Origin: Aureibaculum marinum
GTDB lineage: Bacteria > Bacteroidota > Bacteroidia > Flavobacteriales > Flavobacteriaceae
Length of the DNA: 64,000 nt
Direction of reading: 5' to 3'
Assembly: GCF_003813905.1 (NCBI RefSeq)
Contig: NZ_RPFJ01000006.1
Span: 124,001-188,000 of the forward strand
Shown here: positions 44,695 through 53,472 of the stretch, in pieces
How the letters are laid out: each line of letters opens with the position of its first letter
Position numbering within the stretch: position 1 is the stretch's first letter
Notes under the pieces: model-generated
Told to the model about the DNA's origin: nothing
Seen by the model: only the letters and a program-made list of their open reading frames with translations
The model's database searches: none
Translations under genes and position numbers: made by a program

Positions 44695-45423
44695 TTAAAT
44701 AAAAATAAGTATATAAATTAAATACCCTAACAAAATGAGTGTATGAAATATAGCTTTAAAGATGGTGGAACTGTCTACGTAATGACGATTGTGTTTTTTT
44801 GTTATTAATTCAATTATACCGCCTATGGAAAGTAATAATAAAGGGAACCCTAGCATTAATTTATGTTGTTTACTTTTTACAATAAAGAAACTTAGTATAA
44901 GTCCGAACATAGCGTAAGCTATAAGGGTGTTTAAAAGGGTTTGGTTGAGTTTGAATTTTGTGTCGTAGTTAATAATTGAAGTGTTTATTTTCAATTTTAG
45001 TCTATTGTTTAATTCATTAAAGTTGTTAATCTCTTTAGGTATTTTTAGCTGCTGTGTTTTTGTTTTTAATCGCAGACCTGATTTTTCTGATTGGTATCTT
45101 TTTATGTCTCTAAATTGAATATGTATTTTATTGCCGTTCTCTACAATTTTTACGATAGAGTTTTCGTCAATAGTAAAATAGGTGTTTGATAGTATTGTAC
45201 TAATAGATTTTTTAGATGAAAAAAAACCTCCAATAAGAATAAACAAGCATACACCTGCAAAAATTAGTTGTAAATCTGGGGTTTCAACAATTTCGTTGTT
45301 TTCTATTTTGTTAATAATTATAAACGTGGTTATCAATGCTCCAATAATCATAGGGTATATTGAAATTATTTTTTTTACTGCTAGTTTACTGATGGCTTTT
45401 TCTGAAAAATTAAAAACTTCCAT
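44695..45423 (-). CDS. Membrane protein of unknown function
   Basis: A 242-residue protein with two N-terminal helices (about 20-62) and two C-terminal helices (about 164-205 and 222-241). They flank a beta-rich segment (75-150, FTIDENSIVKIVENG, IHIQFRDIKRYQSEKSGL) like a bacterial PH/DUF-type domain. It lies on the minus strand between the Nramp-like gene and pxpA, facing both. I do not recognise a named family. Confidence 0.75.
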   Translation of the reverse strand: MEVFNFSEKAISKLAVKKIISIYPMIIGALITTFIIINKIENNEIVETPDLQLIFAGVCLFILIGGFFSSKKSISTILSNTYFTIDENSIVKIVENGNKIHIQFRDIKRYQSEKSGLRLKTKTQQLKIPKEINNFNELNNRLKLKINTSIINYDTKFKLNQTLLNTLIAYAMFGLILSFFIVKSKQHKLMLGFPLLLLSIGGIIELITKKHNRHYVDSSTIFKAIFHTLILLGYLIYILIFI

Positions 45424-45616
45424 TTTAAGGGGTTGTAGTTAATAATGGATGTAAAAATATTAAATTTATTGTGCTATTTGTAGTGATTTTGATGTTTAAT
45501 GAGTGTAAACTTAGATAAAAGAGTTGGGTAATGCATTAAATAAAGGGGGGAATTTACGTATTGTTATTTTCTTTTTGTATTAACTAAGTTAATGGTATGT
45601 TTCTGATAAAATAGTA

Positions 45617-45624
45617 TAACTTTG
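45617..45624 (+). promoter_or_regulatory. Candidate -7 element for pxpABC
   Basis: TAACTTTG fits TAnnTTTG, 98 bases before pxpA in the 299-base divergent gap that also holds the upstream region of the membrane gene. No clear upstream element is present; the rest of the gap shows nothing notable. Confidence 0.33.
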
Positions 45625-45722
45625 TGTGTATTACTAATTTGTGTTTGTTGTTTTATTTAGAAATAAAAACGGTAAAACAAGTAAATTTAATTTTTTAATA
45701 AAAAACTGTAAAATCTAACCGT

Positions 45723-46463
45723 ATGAATTTGTATACCATAGATGTGAACTGTGATGTTGGTGAAGGTGTAGGTAATGAGCTAGAGCTTATGCCAATGATA
45801 AGTTCATGTAGTATTGCTTGCGGAGGTCATGCGGGAAATGCTGAAACTATAAAAGAAACCATTCGGTTAGCGTTGTTATATCGTGTGAATATTGGGGCTC
45901 ATCCTTCTTATCCAGATAGAGAAAATTTTGGTAGAAAGGAGATGGATATCTCTTTAGATAAGCTGCAGCAAAGTATAGAAGATCAGATTAGTAGTGTGCA
46001 AAATGAACTGAGAAAGTCTGTTGCTACTATGAATCATGTTAAAGCTCATGGAGCATTGTATAATAAAGCTGCTGTAGATTCAAAAACGGCTCAATGTTTA
46101 TTAGATGCAGTTAAAAATACTACAAAAGATGCCTGGTTATATGCACCCTATGGTTCGGTATTAGCTAAAATTGCATTAGAGCAAGGGGTAAAGGTGTATT
46201 TTGAAGCTTTTATTGATAGGCGATATAATGATGATTTGACTCTTGTGTCAAGAGATAATCCTAAGGCGGTGATAATGGATTCTAAAAAAGTGCTTAAACA
46301 GTTATTGAGAATGTTGGCTAAACATAAAGTAAAAACCATTAAGGGAAAAAAGGTTGTTGTTAAGGCTAATACTTTTTGTATTCATGGTGACAATTCTAAT
46401 GCTGTTAGGATTTTAAAATACCTCTCTAAAAAATTACCCAATTACGGAATAAAAATTACTTAA
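45723..46463 (+). CDS. pxpA: 5-oxoprolinase subunit A (LamB/YcsF family)
   Basis: A 246-residue protein of normal length with the family opening DVNCDVGEGVGNELELMP and ISSCSIACGGHAG (about 5-38). Later motifs are HVKAHGALYNKA and TFCIHGDN. PxpA with PxpB and PxpC hydrolyses 5-oxoproline to glutamate using ATP. It is followed immediately by pxpB (no gap), then pxpC by a four-base overlap. Confidence 0.95.
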   Translation: MNLYTIDVNCDVGEGVGNELELMPMISSCSIACGGHAGNAETIKETIRLALLYRVNIGAHPSYPDRENFGRKEMDISLDKLQQSIEDQISSVQNELRKSVATMNHVKAHGALYNKAAVDSKTAQCLLDAVKNTTKDAWLYAPYGSVLAKIALEQGVKVYFEAFIDRRYNDDLTLVSRDNPKAVIMDSKKVLKQLLRMLAKHKVKTIKGKKVVVKANTFCIHGDNSNAVRILKYLSKKLPNYGIKIT

Positions 46464-47192
46464 ATGAGTGCGTTTGAATTAACGTTTAAAGTGTATGGAA
46501 AAAGTGCTATTTTAATAGAGTGGCCTTCTGAAATTGATAAAAATATACTTGAAGATGTAATTTTATTTAAGAGTAAAATTCTTAAAAGTTATATTAAAGG
46601 AATTGTTGATGTAATCAATTCATATAACTCATTGACAATTGTTTACAATATTGCTATAAATAATATTTATAGTGAAATATTGAACTTAAAATCACTTTAT
46701 AGTCTGAATATTTCGCAAGAGTCGGTTGAAAATTTTAGGTGGGAAATTCCGGTGTGTTATGATAAAAAATTTGGTATAGATTTACATGAGTTTCAGGTAA
46801 AAAATAATTTGAATTTTGAAGAAGTAGTTCGTATTCATTCGTCATCAATTTATACGGTGTATTTTATTGGCTTTTTACCAGGGTTTATGTATTTGGGTGG
46901 GTTGGATAAAAGACTTCATATAGCAAGAAAATCAAACCCAAGGTTGCGAGTTGAGAAAGGTTCAGTAGCTATTGGTGGCAATCAAACGGGTGTTTATCCG
47001 TCTATTAATGCTGGAGGTTGGCATATTATAGGGAATTCTCCAATTACCTTTTTTGATAGTAAGTTAGCAAAGCCTTGTTTTGCAAAGTCTGGTGATGAAA
47101 TTAAATTTATTCCAGTAGATGTTGTAGAGTATAATCAAATTGAATCTGAAGTAGAAAAAGGTGTTTACAAACTTAAAAAATCTAAACTATGA
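46464..47192 (+). CDS. pxpB: 5-oxoprolinase subunit B (KipI family)
   Basis: A 242-residue protein with the family signature FIGFLPGFMYLGGLD and VAIGGNQTGVYPS plus GGWHIIGNSP. It is the partner of PxpC. In Bacillus the homologue KipI was first described as a sporulation kinase inhibitor; here the metabolic role fits the operon. It starts right at the end of pxpA. Confidence 0.95.
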   Translation: MSAFELTFKVYGKSAILIEWPSEIDKNILEDVILFKSKILKSYIKGIVDVINSYNSLTIVYNIAINNIYSEILNLKSLYSLNISQESVENFRWEIPVCYDKKFGIDLHEFQVKNNLNFEEVVRIHSSSIYTVYFIGFLPGFMYLGGLDKRLHIARKSNPRLRVEKGSVAIGGNQTGVYPSINAGGWHIIGNSPITFFDSKLAKPCFAKSGDEIKFIPVDVVEYNQIESEVEKGVYKLKKSKL

Positions 47193-48046
47193 TTAGGGTG
47201 TTGTCACCGGGATTTTACACTACTATTCAAGATATGGGACGTTATGGTTATGCGGATATAGGCGTGCCGAGTTCTGGAATTATGGATCGATATTCTGGTC
47301 AATTGGCCAATCAAATTATTGGGAATAATGTAAATGATTCTTTATTAGAAATCTGTTTAGGTAATTGTATTTTAAAGTTTGAAAAACAGACTGTTGTATG
47401 TGTTTCTGGTGCTGATTTTTCTCCAAAAATAAACAATGATTCTGTCCGTTTAAATAAGGCTGTTTTAGTCAATAAAAATGACATTTTATCTTTTGGAAAA
47501 AAAAGATATGGCTCGCGGGCTTATCTTGCGGTTAAAGGTGGATTTCAAACTTCTGTAGAGTTAGGAAGTAGAAGTTTTTATGAAGGAATAACGTCTCGGG
47601 TTTTGTTAAAGAAAGATGATATATTGCCTATAAGAAGTTTTATCATTGAAAAATTACCTTTAAATGCTTCTGTTAAGGTTGATGAGAACTATTTTAAAAG
47701 TAAAGATCTTTTGGCTTATCCTGGTCCAGAGTATGATTTGTTAAGTTTTAAACAGAAAGCACAGTTAAAAAAAGTAGTATTTACCATTTCGAAAGATAAT
47801 AATAGAATGGGATATCGATTGGAGGAACATTTGGAGAATAAGCTTCCTTCTATACTTACTTCTTCTGTTTTACCAGGAACAGTGCAATTAACACCTTCGG
47901 GAAAGATTATTATTTTAATGCGAGATTGTCAGGTAACAGGAGGTTATCCAAGGGTGCTGCAGTTGAGTGAAATAGCAATTAATAGGTTGGCTCAAAAATC
48001 TACAGGAGATACCATTCAGTTTATAATTGAAGACCTAGATTGGTAA
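47189..48046 (+). CDS. pxpC: 5-oxoprolinase subunit C (KipA/biotin-dependent carboxylase-like)
   Basis: A 285-residue protein with GFYTTIQDMGRYGYADIGVPSSG at its start (split motif, about 7-29), GADFSPKIN, and DCQVTGGYPRVLQLSE near the C-terminus. It completes the 5-oxoprolinase set. Its stop overlaps the end of the convergent HAD gene by 26 bases. No biotin-carrier domain is present; the family name derives from shared fold only. Confidence 0.94.
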   Translation: MIRVLSPGFYTTIQDMGRYGYADIGVPSSGIMDRYSGQLANQIIGNNVNDSLLEICLGNCILKFEKQTVVCVSGADFSPKINNDSVRLNKAVLVNKNDILSFGKKRYGSRAYLAVKGGFQTSVELGSRSFYEGITSRVLLKKDDILPIRSFIIEKLPLNASVKVDENYFKSKDLLAYPGPEYDLLSFKQKAQLKKVVFTISKDNNRMGYRLEEHLENKLPSILTSSVLPGTVQLTPSGKIIILMRDCQVTGGYPRVLQLSEIAINRLAQKSTGDTIQFIIEDLDW

Positions 48047-48638
48047 GGTCAGATTTTAATTTATCTGCTGAAGTAAAGTGAATCCCATGAATTCCTAACT
48101 TCTGAGCAGCTTTAACATTTGCTAAATTATCATCAATAAAAACCGCTTTTTTTGGAGTTATAGCATAGCGATTTAAAGTAATTTCATAAATTTTAGCAAA
48201 TGGTTTTCTGGTTTTTTCGGCACCAGAAACTACTATGCCTTCAAAATTCTGAAGAAAATCGTAACGCTCTATGGCAATAGGAAATAACTCTGCACTCCAG
48301 TTGGTTAAGGCGTATAAGTTGTAGTTATTTGACTTTTTAAGGCTGTTTAAGAGTTTTACACTGTCTTTTATTGGTCCGCCTAACATATCAGTCCACCTGT
48401 CGTAATAAATGCGTATCCATGTTTCGTATTGAGGATAGTGATTTATAAGAATTTCAGTTCCTTCCTTGATTGGACGGCCAGCATCATGCTCCATATTCCA
48501 TTCCATGGTGCAGATTTCGTTTAAAAACCAATTTACCTTATTTTCGTCGCCTTCGAAAACCTCGCGATATACGTATTTCGGGTTCCAATCTATCAATACG
48601 CCGCCTAAATCGAAAATGATAGTGTTTATGTTGCTCAT
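48021..48638 (-). CDS. HAD-family hydrolase (phosphatase-like)
   Basis: A 205-residue haloacid dehalogenase-type protein with motif I FDLGGVLIDW (nucleophile Asp10), a four-helix cap (about 18-85), TNWS motif II near residue 113, and VFIDDNLANVKAA motif IV. It is similar to sugar or nucleotide phosphatases such as YihX. It is convergent with pxpC, overlapping it by 26 bases. Substrate is unknown. Confidence 0.9.
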   Translation of the reverse strand: MSNINTIIFDLGGVLIDWNPKYVYREVFEGDENKVNWFLNEICTMEWNMEHDAGRPIKEGTEILINHYPQYETWIRIYYDRWTDMLGGPIKDSVKLLNSLKKSNNYNLYALTNWSAELFPIAIERYDFLQNFEGIVVSGAEKTRKPFAKIYEITLNRYAITPKKAVFIDDNLANVKAAQKLGIHGIHFTSADKLKSDLTNLGLQL

Positions 48639-48666
48639 TATCCTATTTTTTTTTGATTAGTTTTTA

Positions 48667-50334
48667 TCATTTATTGATGATTTCAATGGCTTTTTCTAAA
48701 ATTTCATCCCTACCTGCAACTATTCCTGCAAATGTCGGTACAACTTTTACATCGATTTTAATTCCATTACGCTGGGTTTCTGTATTGTCCGGGTAAAATA
48801 CGCCAATACCACTTATGACAGTTTTAAAACCTCCTAAAAAATTAAATCTACTAACGTTACCATCTGCTCCTGAAGTCTGCGTACCAATTGTAATTGAATT
48901 TGGTGCGGTTTGTAAAGCCATTGTGCTATATTCGCTATGGCTTTGTGTTTTGCCATGGACCAGTAAAATAACTTTACCTTTATAATAATCTTCATTATTT
49001 TTACCTACTCCAGTATATTTAGTTTGTTTCCAAGTATACCTTCCTGGATACGAAACATCAGGTACTAAAAGTTTTGCAAATTCAGTTCTATTTGAGTTTA
49101 GGTATTTTGAAATATATCTGTATGTGCCATGTGGTCGATATCTTAAATCAAAAATAATGGCTTTACAGTTCATTAGTTCTTTCATCATTTCTTTCACCTC
49201 ATAAATTCTTATACCACCCATATTTATATAGCCAATATTGTCGTTTAAAATTTTAAATTTCTTTGTTAAAGGTTCTGGAATCTTAAAATTAATTTCTTTC
49301 GAAGAATACAGCTGTACATATTTTTCATAAATTTCACCTTTTCTTACATAAGCTATTTTTAAGCTGTCTTTATACTCTCTTAGTAGGATCTGTTGTGTAT
49401 AAAATTTAGTTCGATTTTTATTAGAAGCGGGTACAAAGGTTTCCATCCTCTTGATAATATCTTGTGTAGTCTCATCCTCTACTTTAATTATGGTATCGCC
49501 TATTTTTAAGTCATTTTTTTTTGCTAAAGAATCATTATAAAACCTTGTAACAATAACATTATCATTAAGTACAGTTAGACGAACTGGGGCGGTTTTATCA
49601 CCTCCATTAAGATGCTCTACAACCCCATTTAAAACCATTAACGGGGTGTGACTATCGTTAATTTTTGCACTCGTTTCTTGTATGGCTAAGTGATAAGTTT
49701 CTTCATTTGTAGCATCTTTAAATTTAGGAATCATTTCTATTAAAACGTCACTCCATTTTTGGTCTGTCATATATTTATACGGAAAATAATATTCGATGAT
49801 ATTCCAATATTTAAATAGGCTTAAATACCTGTAATTGACGTTCTTTAGATATTCTTTGTTTTTATATTCTGGCTCATTGGTTATTGAAATATTCCCGATC
49901 TTACTTGCTTGAGCGTAATAAGGTTTTTTTCCGACGTATCTATTTTTCTCAATATTTTCAAGCACAAGGGAAACCTCTTTGGTAAAAGAGTTTGAATTTT
50001 GTATCCAAGAGAGATCAAAGTTTTTATCAAAATAGTTTGAATGATTATTATGACAGGAATTGCACTTTTTGATTTCGCCTAAAGAATTTATCCAATTGAG
50101 GTATATCAATGATAGTTCCTCTTTGTTTTTAGATTGCTCAACCTTTGGTAATATTTTTAAAAGTTCGTTGTCCCAATTAAACTTACCTTGAGCTACTTGG
50201 GGATGATAATACTTTAAAAAACCCCAAACTTTAGCCGTTGAGGCTAGCTTGTCTATTTCAGATAATTTACTTTGTGCTGTTAGGTTATTTGTAAAATGGA
50301 AAAATGCAATTAGTAGGAAGAGTTTAGTTTTCAT
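48667..50334 (-). CDS. Secreted S41-family peptidase
   Basis: A 555-residue exported protein with a signal peptide (about 1-20, LTAQ). It has a C-terminal protease-type domain with a PDZ-like segment around KKNDLKIGDTIIKVED and the S41 catalytic region (VHGKTQSHSEYSTMALQ followed by TIGTQTSGADG). The N-terminal 60-130 region has a CxxCH-like NSCHNN segment. It resembles Bacteroidota S41 peptidases acting outside the cytoplasm. Confidence 0.86.
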   Translation of the reverse strand: MKTKLFLLIAFFHFTNNLTAQSKLSEIDKLASTAKVWGFLKYYHPQVAQGKFNWDNELLKILPKVEQSKNKEELSLIYLNWINSLGEIKKCNSCHNNHSNYFDKNFDLSWIQNSNSFTKEVSLVLENIEKNRYVGKKPYYAQASKIGNISITNEPEYKNKEYLKNVNYRYLSLFKYWNIIEYYFPYKYMTDQKWSDVLIEMIPKFKDATNEETYHLAIQETSAKINDSHTPLMVLNGVVEHLNGGDKTAPVRLTVLNDNVIVTRFYNDSLAKKNDLKIGDTIIKVEDETTQDIIKRMETFVPASNKNRTKFYTQQILLREYKDSLKIAYVRKGEIYEKYVQLYSSKEINFKIPEPLTKKFKILNDNIGYINMGGIRIYEVKEMMKELMNCKAIIFDLRYRPHGTYRYISKYLNSNRTEFAKLLVPDVSYPGRYTWKQTKYTGVGKNNEDYYKGKVILLVHGKTQSHSEYSTMALQTAPNSITIGTQTSGADGNVSRFNFLGGFKTVISGIGVFYPDNTETQRNGIKIDVKVVPTFAGIVAGRDEILEKAIEIINK

Positions 50335-50410
50335 TTTATAAAAATAAAACTATTATATCTAACACAGAGTTAAAGTGTTGTTAATTTAGTTACTTGCTTC
50401 GTTAGTGATT

Positions 50411-51520
50411 CTACAAAGTGCCTTTTGAACTCTCATCATTACCCGCCGCCATTAAGTAAGCTTTAATAAAGCCATCTAAATCTCCATCCATTACTGCATC
50501 AACATTACCTGTTTCGTGACCTGTACGTACATCTTTTACTAATTTGTATGGGTGCATTACGTAATTTCGTATTTGAGAGCCAAAATCAATTTTCATTTTA
50601 TTGGATTCAATCTCATCACGTTTTTCTCGTTGTTTTTGAAGTTCAATTTCGTACAATTGTGATTTTAACATCACCATAGCTTTTTCACGATTTTCTAATT
50701 GAGATCGGGTTTCAGAATTGTGAATTATAATTCCTGTAGGGTGGTGTGTTAAAATTGCCTTAGTTTCTACTTTATTTACATTTTGTCCACCAGCACCGCT
50801 TGAACGGGCAAAATCCCATGAAATATCAGCTGGATTGATATCAATTTCAATACTGTCATCCGCTAAAGGGTATACATATACTGATGCAAATGAGGTGTGT
50901 CTTTTGGCATTGCTGTCAAATGGTGAAATTCTAACCAATCGATGTACGCCATTTTCACCTTTGAGGTATCCAAAAGCAAAGTCGCCGTCAATTTCTAGGG
51001 TTACCGTTTTTATTCCTGCTACATCGCCATCTTGTAGGTTTAGTTCTTTAACTTTAAAACCTTGTTTCTCGCTCCACATCAAATACATTCGCATTAGCAT
51101 AGATGCCCAATCACAACTTTCTGTACCACCTGCTCCAGCTGTAATTTGTAATACGGCACTTAGGTTGTCGCCTTCGTCAGAAAGCATGTTTTTAAACTCT
51201 AAGTCTTCTAGTAAATTGTTGGTTTTGTAATATGCTTTCATGATTTCTTCTTCAGATGATTCACCATCTTTATAAAAATCATATAAAATTTGAAGCTCTT
51301 CGTTGTTGGTAACTAAGGTGTTGTAATTTTCAACCCATTTTTTCTTTTCACGTAAAGATTTCATCAATAGTTCAGCTTCCTTTGGGTTGTTCCAAAACTC
51401 TGGATTTGAAGCTTTTTCCTCTTCATTACTAATTTCAATCAATTTTTGATCAATATGTAAGTAATCTTTGAGTTTTATAATTCTCTCGTCAATATCTTTT
51501 ATAGTATCTTGTGTAATCAT
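50411..51520 (-). CDS. prfB: Peptide chain release factor 2, no programmed frameshift
   Basis: A 369-residue class I release factor recognising UGA and UAA. SPF (199-201) marks RF2 specificity, and GGQ (244-246) is the catalytic motif that releases the peptide. The N-terminal region is full length in one frame, and the CUU-UGA-C programmed frameshift used for RF2 autoregulation in many bacteria is absent, reading YLHIDQK straight through. Its upstream region is divergent from the aldolase gene. Confidence 0.96.
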   Translation of the reverse strand: MITQDTIKDIDERIIKLKDYLHIDQKLIEISNEEEKASNPEFWNNPKEAELLMKSLREKKKWVENYNTLVTNNEELQILYDFYKDGESSEEEIMKAYYKTNNLLEDLEFKNMLSDEGDNLSAVLQITAGAGGTESCDWASMLMRMYLMWSEKQGFKVKELNLQDGDVAGIKTVTLEIDGDFAFGYLKGENGVHRLVRISPFDSNAKRHTSFASVYVYPLADDSIEIDINPADISWDFARSSGAGGQNVNKVETKAILTHHPTGIIIHNSETRSQLENREKAMVMLKSQLYEIELQKQREKRDEIESNKMKIDFGSQIRNYVMHPYKLVKDVRTGHETGNVDAVMDGDLDGFIKAYLMAAGNDESSKGTL

Positions 51521-51732
51521 AGTTGGGACAAAAATAAACTAAAATTAGTATGTGTTGAAATTGTCAGACTTATTTATTAGTTTTATAAATTATTTTCTTT
51601 AATCGTGATAATCTTAAAAGGTGTTTAAGTCATAAATAAACCTTAATAAATAGCAAAGTAGATTTCTTCGTTGTTTAATTTTAATGATGTATTAAGGGAT
51701 TAGAGCTTACAAGTTAAAACAAATACTAAATA

Positions 51733-52761
51733 ATGCAAATAAATTTATTGTCAGACACGGTTACTAAACCAACCCAAGAAATGCTTAAGGCTATGCTTAA
51801 TGCGGAGGTTGGTGATGATGTGTTTAATGCTGACCCTACAGTAAATCAATTACAAGCTAAGATTGCTGAATTATTTGGAAAGGAAGCCGCCTTGTTTTTT
51901 CCTTCAGGAACTATGGCTAATCAGGTTGCTATTAAAATTCATACTCAACCAGGTGAACAGCTTATATGCGATAAGTGGAGTCATGTTTATAATTACGAAG
52001 GTGGAGGAGCATCATTTAATTCTGGGGTTTCGTGTAAGTTAATAGATGGCCATAGAGGTATGTTTACGGCGGGGCAAGTTTTAGAAAATATTAGCAATAG
52101 AGAAGATATTCATCAAGCAATTACAAGTTTAGTGGTAGTAGAAAATACAGCAAATAAAGCCGGTGGAGCTTGCTGGGATGTCAATGAGCTTAAAAGGATA
52201 AAAAATATATGTAAAGAGCATGGTTTAGCATTTCATTTGGATGGAGCTAGATTATTTAATGCGTTAGTTGCCAAAGATGAAGAGCCAAAGCAATATGGAG
52301 CTTTATTTGATACTATTTCTATTTGTTTGTCAAAAGGGTTAGGTTGTCCAGTAGGATCTTTGTTATTGGGTTCTAAAAAACATATTAAAAAAGCATTACG
52401 GTATAGAAAGGTTCTGGGAGGAGGTATGCGGCAAATTGGTTATTTGGCAGCAGCGGGAATTTATGCGTTAAATAATCATATTGAGCGTTTAGCTAAAGAT
52501 CATAGAAATGCAAAGCGTGTTTCAGAAGTTTTAAAGGCTGTTGATTACATCAAAAAAGTGGAACCTGTAGAAACAAATATTATAATTTTTTATACTAAAG
52601 ATTTTATTGATGATGTAGATTTTGTAAATCGGTTACAAATAGAAAATATTTTAATTACCGGAATGGGTGAAGGAAAATTACGTATGGTTTTTCATTTAGA
52701 TGTTTCTGATCAAATGGTTGAGAAATTAATCCAGGTGTTGTCCAAATTAAAATTTAAGTAA
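51733..52761 (+). CDS. Threonine aldolase-family PLP enzyme
   Basis: A 342-residue PLP enzyme of the low-specificity threonine/GntG aldolase family. LSDTVTKPT and VGDDVFNADPTV open the fold, HLDGARLFNA holds the cofactor Asp, and ISICLSKGLGCPVGS carries the PLP lysine. It cleaves L-threonine or related beta-hydroxy amino acids to glycine and an aldehyde. It has its own upstream region opposite prfB. Confidence 0.93.
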   Translation: MQINLLSDTVTKPTQEMLKAMLNAEVGDDVFNADPTVNQLQAKIAELFGKEAALFFPSGTMANQVAIKIHTQPGEQLICDKWSHVYNYEGGGASFNSGVSCKLIDGHRGMFTAGQVLENISNREDIHQAITSLVVVENTANKAGGACWDVNELKRIKNICKEHGLAFHLDGARLFNALVAKDEEPKQYGALFDTISICLSKGLGCPVGSLLLGSKKHIKKALRYRKVLGGGMRQIGYLAAAGIYALNNHIERLAKDHRNAKRVSEVLKAVDYIKKVEPVETNIIIFYTKDFIDDVDFVNRLQIENILITGMGEGKLRMVFHLDVSDQMVEKLIQVLSKLKFK

Positions 52762-52775
52762 AATTAGAATGTCTA

Positions 52776-53267
52776 TTAAAAATAAAATCTAATAATAGGA
52801 GAAAAAGCAGATGCATAAATAGTTTTATCACTATCGTATAAGACATCATATCGTAATCCAGCAGAAAAATTTCCTATTCTATAAGCGGCACCTAAGTATA
52901 GCGAAGGGTAGTCAAAATGTGATTTATCTACACCTAGTTTTTGTGTTATAAATAAATGTTCAAACTCTCCAGACAATTGTAGGTTTTGAGTCGGATTAAA
53001 TAGTGTAATTAATCCTACTCCAAAAACATTAGATTTTAAACTTCCATTTTTTGCATATAAATAACTTAATCCTGGTCCAGCAGCAATATATTGGTTAAAA
53101 TTATAAATGGCACTTGGTGCTATAGAAATTGTGGTGTAATTATTACTAAAACTAAGTCCTAAACCACCACCAAATTGTACTTTATCCCAAAATTGAGGCT
53201 TGTCAGTAGTTTGAGATAAAAGAAAAGAAGACGTTAGCAGAAAACAAACAAGAAATATTTTTTTCAT
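52776..53267 (-). CDS. Outer-membrane beta-barrel-like protein
   Basis: About 163 residues. The ATG at 53267 is chosen because MKKIFLVCFLLTSS gives a proper signal peptide (another ATG lies four codons upstream). The mature part alternates beta segments (FGGGLGLSFSNNY, YIAAGPGLSYLYA, YPSLYLGAAYRIG, FSAGLRYDVLY) and ends in Phe-Tyr-Phe, the typical outer-membrane barrel ending. Function unknown; it resembles opacity-type proteins in length and pattern. Confidence 0.82.
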   Translation of the reverse strand: MKKIFLVCFLLTSSFLLSQTTDKPQFWDKVQFGGGLGLSFSNNYTTISIAPSAIYNFNQYIAAGPGLSYLYAKNGSLKSNVFGVGLITLFNPTQNLQLSGEFEHLFITQKLGVDKSHFDYPSLYLGAAYRIGNFSAGLRYDVLYDSDKTIYASAFSPIIRFYF

Positions 53268-53472
53268 AGTAATTTGCATTATTTTTACGAAAATAAAGAA
53301 TTAATTATATCAATCACAATGCTAAGCTATTATTTAATAATAAAAGCAGATTTAAAATATAGTAGTATATTTTTATAGTATCTTTTTTTACACTACAAAA
53401 TGGATGATATTTCAAAAATGGAAAAAAGAATAAGTTAAACTTTAAATATATATAATTAATAATTAGAAAATT

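Noticed and set aside
50835-51230. 131-codon plus-strand frame opposite prfB
   Set aside because: Antisense to a highly conserved release factor; no protein features.
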